NCBI RefSeq assembly: GCF_000330505.1
Contig: NW_004443753.1
Coordinates: 62,001-126,000, forward strand
Reading direction: 5' to 3'
Origin: Entamoeba invadens IP1
Taxonomy: Eukaryota; Evosea; Mastigamoebida; Endamoebidae
DNA: 64,000 bases
A program made the position numbers and the translations under genes. Under the pieces are notes generated by a model. That model did not search any database. It saw nothing but the letters and a program-made list of their open reading frames with translations, and had not been told where the DNA came from. This document shows, piece by piece, positions 61,801 through 64,000 of this stretch (its first letter is position 1; each line of letters opens with the position of its first letter).

Positions 61801-62221
61801 AGGTACATTATTTGGCGACTTGTCTATCAAAATGCAGAACGTGGATTTCAATGCCAATACTAAACCAAACAACGGGAATGGAACAACACTCTTTGATTTT
61901 GGGAATCAAACGAACACCCCCTCACAATTTGGAATTGGCCGGCCGACCATCCAAAACGACTTCACTGGGTTTGCATCTGCTTTTTGCCCAAATGCTACAG
62001 ACAACAGTGCAAATACTTCCTTTGGATTTGGGACGATTGGGCAGTCGTTACAACAACCCTCCAGCCCCAACCTTCAATCCCAAAGCAATTTCTTTGGGAT
62101 GGGCCAAGTGCAAGGGCCAGCTGGGACCTTTGACTTCAAATCTGAAATGGAAAAGGCATTTGCACAAGACGGGAGTTCGTTCACATGTGTCAGTGATAAA
62201 CATAAGCATAAACAGAAATGA
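58889..62221 (+). CDS. FG-repeat nucleoporin (Nup1/Nup153-like), 1110 aa
   Basis: ATG at 58889. The N-terminus MGLIGKFFYDTFSFIGGLVF is amphipathic, as in membrane-binding Nup1/Nup60/Nup153. A basic region follows (KKRVIEIDSE, KKRSS). The C-terminal ~550 residues are Thr/Pro/Gln/Asn-rich with scattered FG, FxFG and GFG motifs: FTGFGF (~535), FKFEGFGNVG, FKGFEGFNFGN, ASAFGFGDK, FDFGNQ, SFGFGTIGQ and NFFGMGQ. Such disordered FG domains form the nuclear-pore permeability barrier and bind importins. The C-terminus ends in a His/Lys patch (DKHKHKQK). Long low-complexity segments are open without stops. Convergent with the next gene. Confidence 0.85.
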   Translation: MGLIGKFFYDTFSFIGGLVFPVPADHLLLQQRQREEQLQNQNTSTQATQNEPVAAVPQAEATQQDNLQETKQTTQEPHEKSFPSLVNPLKKRVIEIDSEADEQTIIKQFITIIDQKKRSSISTISTKQETPTEEKRPRLTSDQIRKMSKQEAALYLRTSTSCPHFKPKKLVTRNSYYKTETPSQGTQPKQISGVDSYSQMLKNQDMALQHLSKFFSGDSTLLSGTSKPLPLLSSSSSEETPIPLGPKKDRMSDFGGKRPSNATMEKRRKRIEHVKPIRGIREDKEEKVENKIARIHKETQRKKTTSDFTLPTDKNQIHDGLIKDYFQSINEPSMKRINTEKKINPTPQMSSTFDMKDHINNRFNFEIPKQVVAEVNTEKGEEKKNVIREENLGNTHLYFAPIPIPQSRKDPIKDDEKKSDQPIVNLTPVAQVNTTPNVPSFDFRNVFNTVAEKPKEDVTVENTQNLKQIDMLNTNLIGFGTVPPNAETKESAMQQVTDVKPNVIEEKHDTPVEIKPMITTPNTTTNTFSDFTGFGFNRPMAEMEKKEPFHLEKPVQVSKEQVETKKTTNTSFTFPPTEIKKRGLEMEKSPEEHVQEEVKAVEDKKEENKRESTATQPFAGFFKGFDSLTDGKEGLPTGFKFEGFGNVGSLATETPKVGEKEQEKQTHEVVSPPIQPLQMSTTPSTSTTTTTTDFKGFEGFNFGNTTHETNKGETTSTGNNTFDGMFNTTPVTPITPATSEQQIQTTVSINTTPEGVTNTPPVFSTTDNQMTQTNGTQNAPMVPTPSNNMATDVKIEAKEPSKVEPTKQDEAIVIPQTTPQTNIEPTPIPQLVLPIENKAVTTTPIEQPKNDQPIPIPPVNPTIAPTVAPPAMFTPPTPFVGFDNKTPASNDLFAFNLTPQTSTIIATQPGAPTNLNGTQAMTPSTPSTGFASAFGFGDKTQPPPFTPQNTSTTVAQPLLSNSTSGTSAASTGTLFGDLSIKMQNVDFNANTKPNNGNGTTLFDFGNQTNTPSQFGIGRPTIQNDFTGFASAFCPNATDNSANTSFGFGTIGQSLQQPSSPNLQSQSNFFGMGQVQGPAGTFDFKSEMEKAFAQDGSSFTCVSDKHKHKQK

Positions 62222-62377
62222 GTGTTATATTGATTACGTTTTAACTCTTCTTTTGATTATAACGGGTTCTATGGTATCCCGGGAGACGCAGAATATTACC
62301 GATATAAACAATACCAATCAATTCATACTACTGATTGAAGACTTGGGAAGTAAGAAGTGGAGTGTGACGATGCCATT

Positions 62378-64000
62378 TCACTTGATGTCTTTCCAGTTGG
62401 GGACACTCGGAAGTGGCGAGTAATGCATCACCTTCTTGATCGGCGAGATCTTTGGCCGCGTCGCTAAACTCCGTTGTAACGCTATGATTTGTGGATCACT
62501 AATCGCAGATTTCGAACGAGCCATCTTCTCGGGGAACTTATTCTGATCAACAAGTTGTGTCTCTTCTGACATCGTCGGCGCAAGACAATTACGTCGTCGT
62601 GTTATCTCGCCATGATGTTCATAATCGCGAGTGAGCGGAGTATCAAAGGTGTTGTGTTTGTCATTTGTCACGGTGATGTATTCACTCTGAGCACTCTTTT
62701 GAAGTGTTGGGGAAGGCTTGAATTCCGCTTTTGATGGGTGAAGCGATTGCTTCGCATTGATCGATTGAATGATTTGATTCACACGCTTCACTTCACTCTC
62801 TTTCTCACTCTTTTCTTTGGGTTCGAGCACTTTCACACGAACAGCAGAAGACACGGGCGACTTCTCAAACAGATTTTTGGCAACTCTGGGTGCCGCGTGT
62901 TTCTTCGGTCGTGCAGATTTTATTACATTGCGGGGTGAGAGTACTTGCGACACATAAGGCGACACCTTCGCCGACAAAAATTCGGGCTTCTCGATTTCTT
63001 TTGTTTGAATAGGAGACGCCAACGAAAATTCAGTTGGTGGCGCAAAGAGCGTTTTATCATTCTTTTCTATTTCATTTGGATTTGCTAATGCCACACTCTC
63101 GTTGAAGACGTCGCTCTCCACGTTATTTTGTATTAAGTCAATTTCATTGTTCTGATGGAGTGTGATTGGCGTGATTTTCTTCATGACCAATTCTTGACTG
63201 ATTGTGTTGTTATCAAACCCACTGAACACTTCCTCTTCCATCGCTTTGTGTTCTATAGTTGGTGCAGCGATGATGGCTGTTGAAGGTGGTTGGTTCACTA
63301 TTTCCTCGCGTTTCTCTGGTGTTATTTCCATAGGCTTTCCAATCGATATTTCAGACACTTTTTGCACTTCAGAAATATCACTCAGATCGTCCCCTTCCAA
63401 TGACATCTTCGCTGGCATCTTACTCTCTTCCAAATTGAGCGGTGGTGGTATGCCCTCCTTTCCCACTTCTTTCTCTTTGACTGTTGATACAACACTCTGC
63501 ATTTTCGTCATTTCAGTCATGTTCAAATCTATTTGCAAGGGGTGTGGTGGAGTTTTCACTTCCTCAACCATCTTTGTAATCGTCTGAATTGGTGCCACCT
63601 CCTTCTGTTCAGTTTGTGGAATTGCAATTTCTGTTATCTTCACTTGATTTGGTGTTTCCAATTTCATTGTTTTCTCATCACCACCATTTTGCTGTGCAAC
63701 TGGAGCGATTGTATTCGTTTGTGGAATCACTACGAGCTCATTGTTCTCAGTCTCTTTCTTCTCTTTGTTCTTCAAAGTCTCTTGAAGTTCCTTTTCTTCC
63801 ATCCGACTCATCTCCTTCAATTCTTTCTTTTTCTGGCTCATTGGACTCTCCTTCTTGGAATCAACACCACTGACGTATGAGACCAATTCCATGTTTTGTT
63901 CCCCAATACTCCCAAACCCTTCGATATCAGAAATGCCATCATCAATACTCTTTCGCTCTCCACTTGTCCTAAATAACATTTGCCGACTTCTCAAATAGTC
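62378..64000 (-). CDS. Low-complexity protein, 5' end beyond the window
   Basis: The minus-strand frame is open from the window edge (DYLRSRQMLFRTSG) to a stop at 62378. The first internal ATG is at 63979, but the gene may begin further upstream. It is Glu/Lys/Pro/Ser-rich and predicted disordered. Clusters of basic motifs occur toward the C-terminus (SARPKKHAAPRVAKNLFEKS, RDYEHHGEITRRRN) with probable phosphosites (SPVSS, KISPIKK). It ends PLPSVPNWKDIK. No domain recognised. It lies 157 bases from the convergent nucleoporin gene. Function unknown; a scaffold or cytoskeletal regulator is possible. Confidence 0.7.
   Translation of the reverse strand, partial: DYLRSRQMLFRTSGERKSIDDGISDIEGFGSIGEQNMELVSYVSGVDSKKESPMSQKKKELKEMSRMEEKELQETLKNKEKKETENNELVVIPQTNTIAPVAQQNGGDEKTMKLETPNQVKITEIAIPQTEQKEVAPIQTITKMVEEVKTPPHPLQIDLNMTEMTKMQSVVSTVKEKEVGKEGIPPPLNLEESKMPAKMSLEGDDLSDISEVQKVSEISIGKPMEITPEKREEIVNQPPSTAIIAAPTIEHKAMEEEVFSGFDNNTISQELVMKKITPITLHQNNEIDLIQNNVESDVFNESVALANPNEIEKNDKTLFAPPTEFSLASPIQTKEIEKPEFLSAKVSPYVSQVLSPRNVIKSARPKKHAAPRVAKNLFEKSPVSSAVRVKVLEPKEKSEKESEVKRVNQIIQSINAKQSLHPSKAEFKPSPTLQKSAQSEYITVTNDKHNTFDTPLTRDYEHHGEITRRRNCLAPTMSEETQLVDQNKFPEKMARSKSAISDPQIIALQRSLATRPKISPIKKVMHYSPLPSVPNWKDIK

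Noticed and set aside
1..64000. tRNA or rRNA genes
   Set aside because: I looked for T-loop words and paired stems and found none I could support by eye; a covariance-model scan would be decisive.

Overview
The window looks like a scaffold segment of a very AT-rich protist genome, most likely Entamoeba, with E. invadens the best guess. The support is: nearly intron-free genes with tiny intergenic spacers; short introns opening with GTTTGT and ending in AG; TATA boxes of the TATTTAAA/TATATAAG type close to the ATG; BspA-like leucine-rich-repeat proteins; and a decayed Polinton-like element. Three runs of exactly 100 N (11742-11841, 41329-41428, 54755-54854) are assembly gaps, and each falls inside a gene.

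Bases 1-24,000 are mostly mobile-element territory. They hold the 5' part of a BspA-like gene, a decayed DDE transposase, a shattered HSP101/ClpB pseudogene, and a small inverted-repeat element. An approximately 11.5 kb Polinton-like element (about 7.9-19.5 kb) follows, with two retroviral-type integrase genes, a fibre-like protein, a small membrane protein, a DxDxDG-loop protein and a protein-primed type family-B DNA polymerase. The polymerase is broken by stops, frameshifts and a nested 2.6 kb Tc1/mariner-type insertion. After it come simple and hairpin repeats and two small host-like genes.

From 24.3 to 64 kb the sequence is ordinary dense host DNA: inositol-3-phosphate synthase, a second BspA-like protein, SNU13, a protein kinase, a TBP-related factor, a large membrane protein with a hydrolase-like ectodomain, an F-box-like/SPRY protein, two TLDc proteins, a multi-span transporter-like protein, Beclin/Atg6, a RasGEF, an alpha/beta hydrolase, STT3, Skp1, a VPS9-domain Rab5-type GEF, NC2-beta (Dr1), RMI1, an FG nucleoporin and several unrecognised genes. 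Two non-autonomous inverted-repeat elements (35.9-36.6 kb and 37.2-37.4 kb) interrupt it.

Several gene models here join reading frames across inferred introns: SNU13 (first coding exon is only the ATG), the kinase (a hidden 5' exon), SPRY, Beclin and VPS9. These rest on splice-site words plus restored family similarity. They have not been checked against transcripts.
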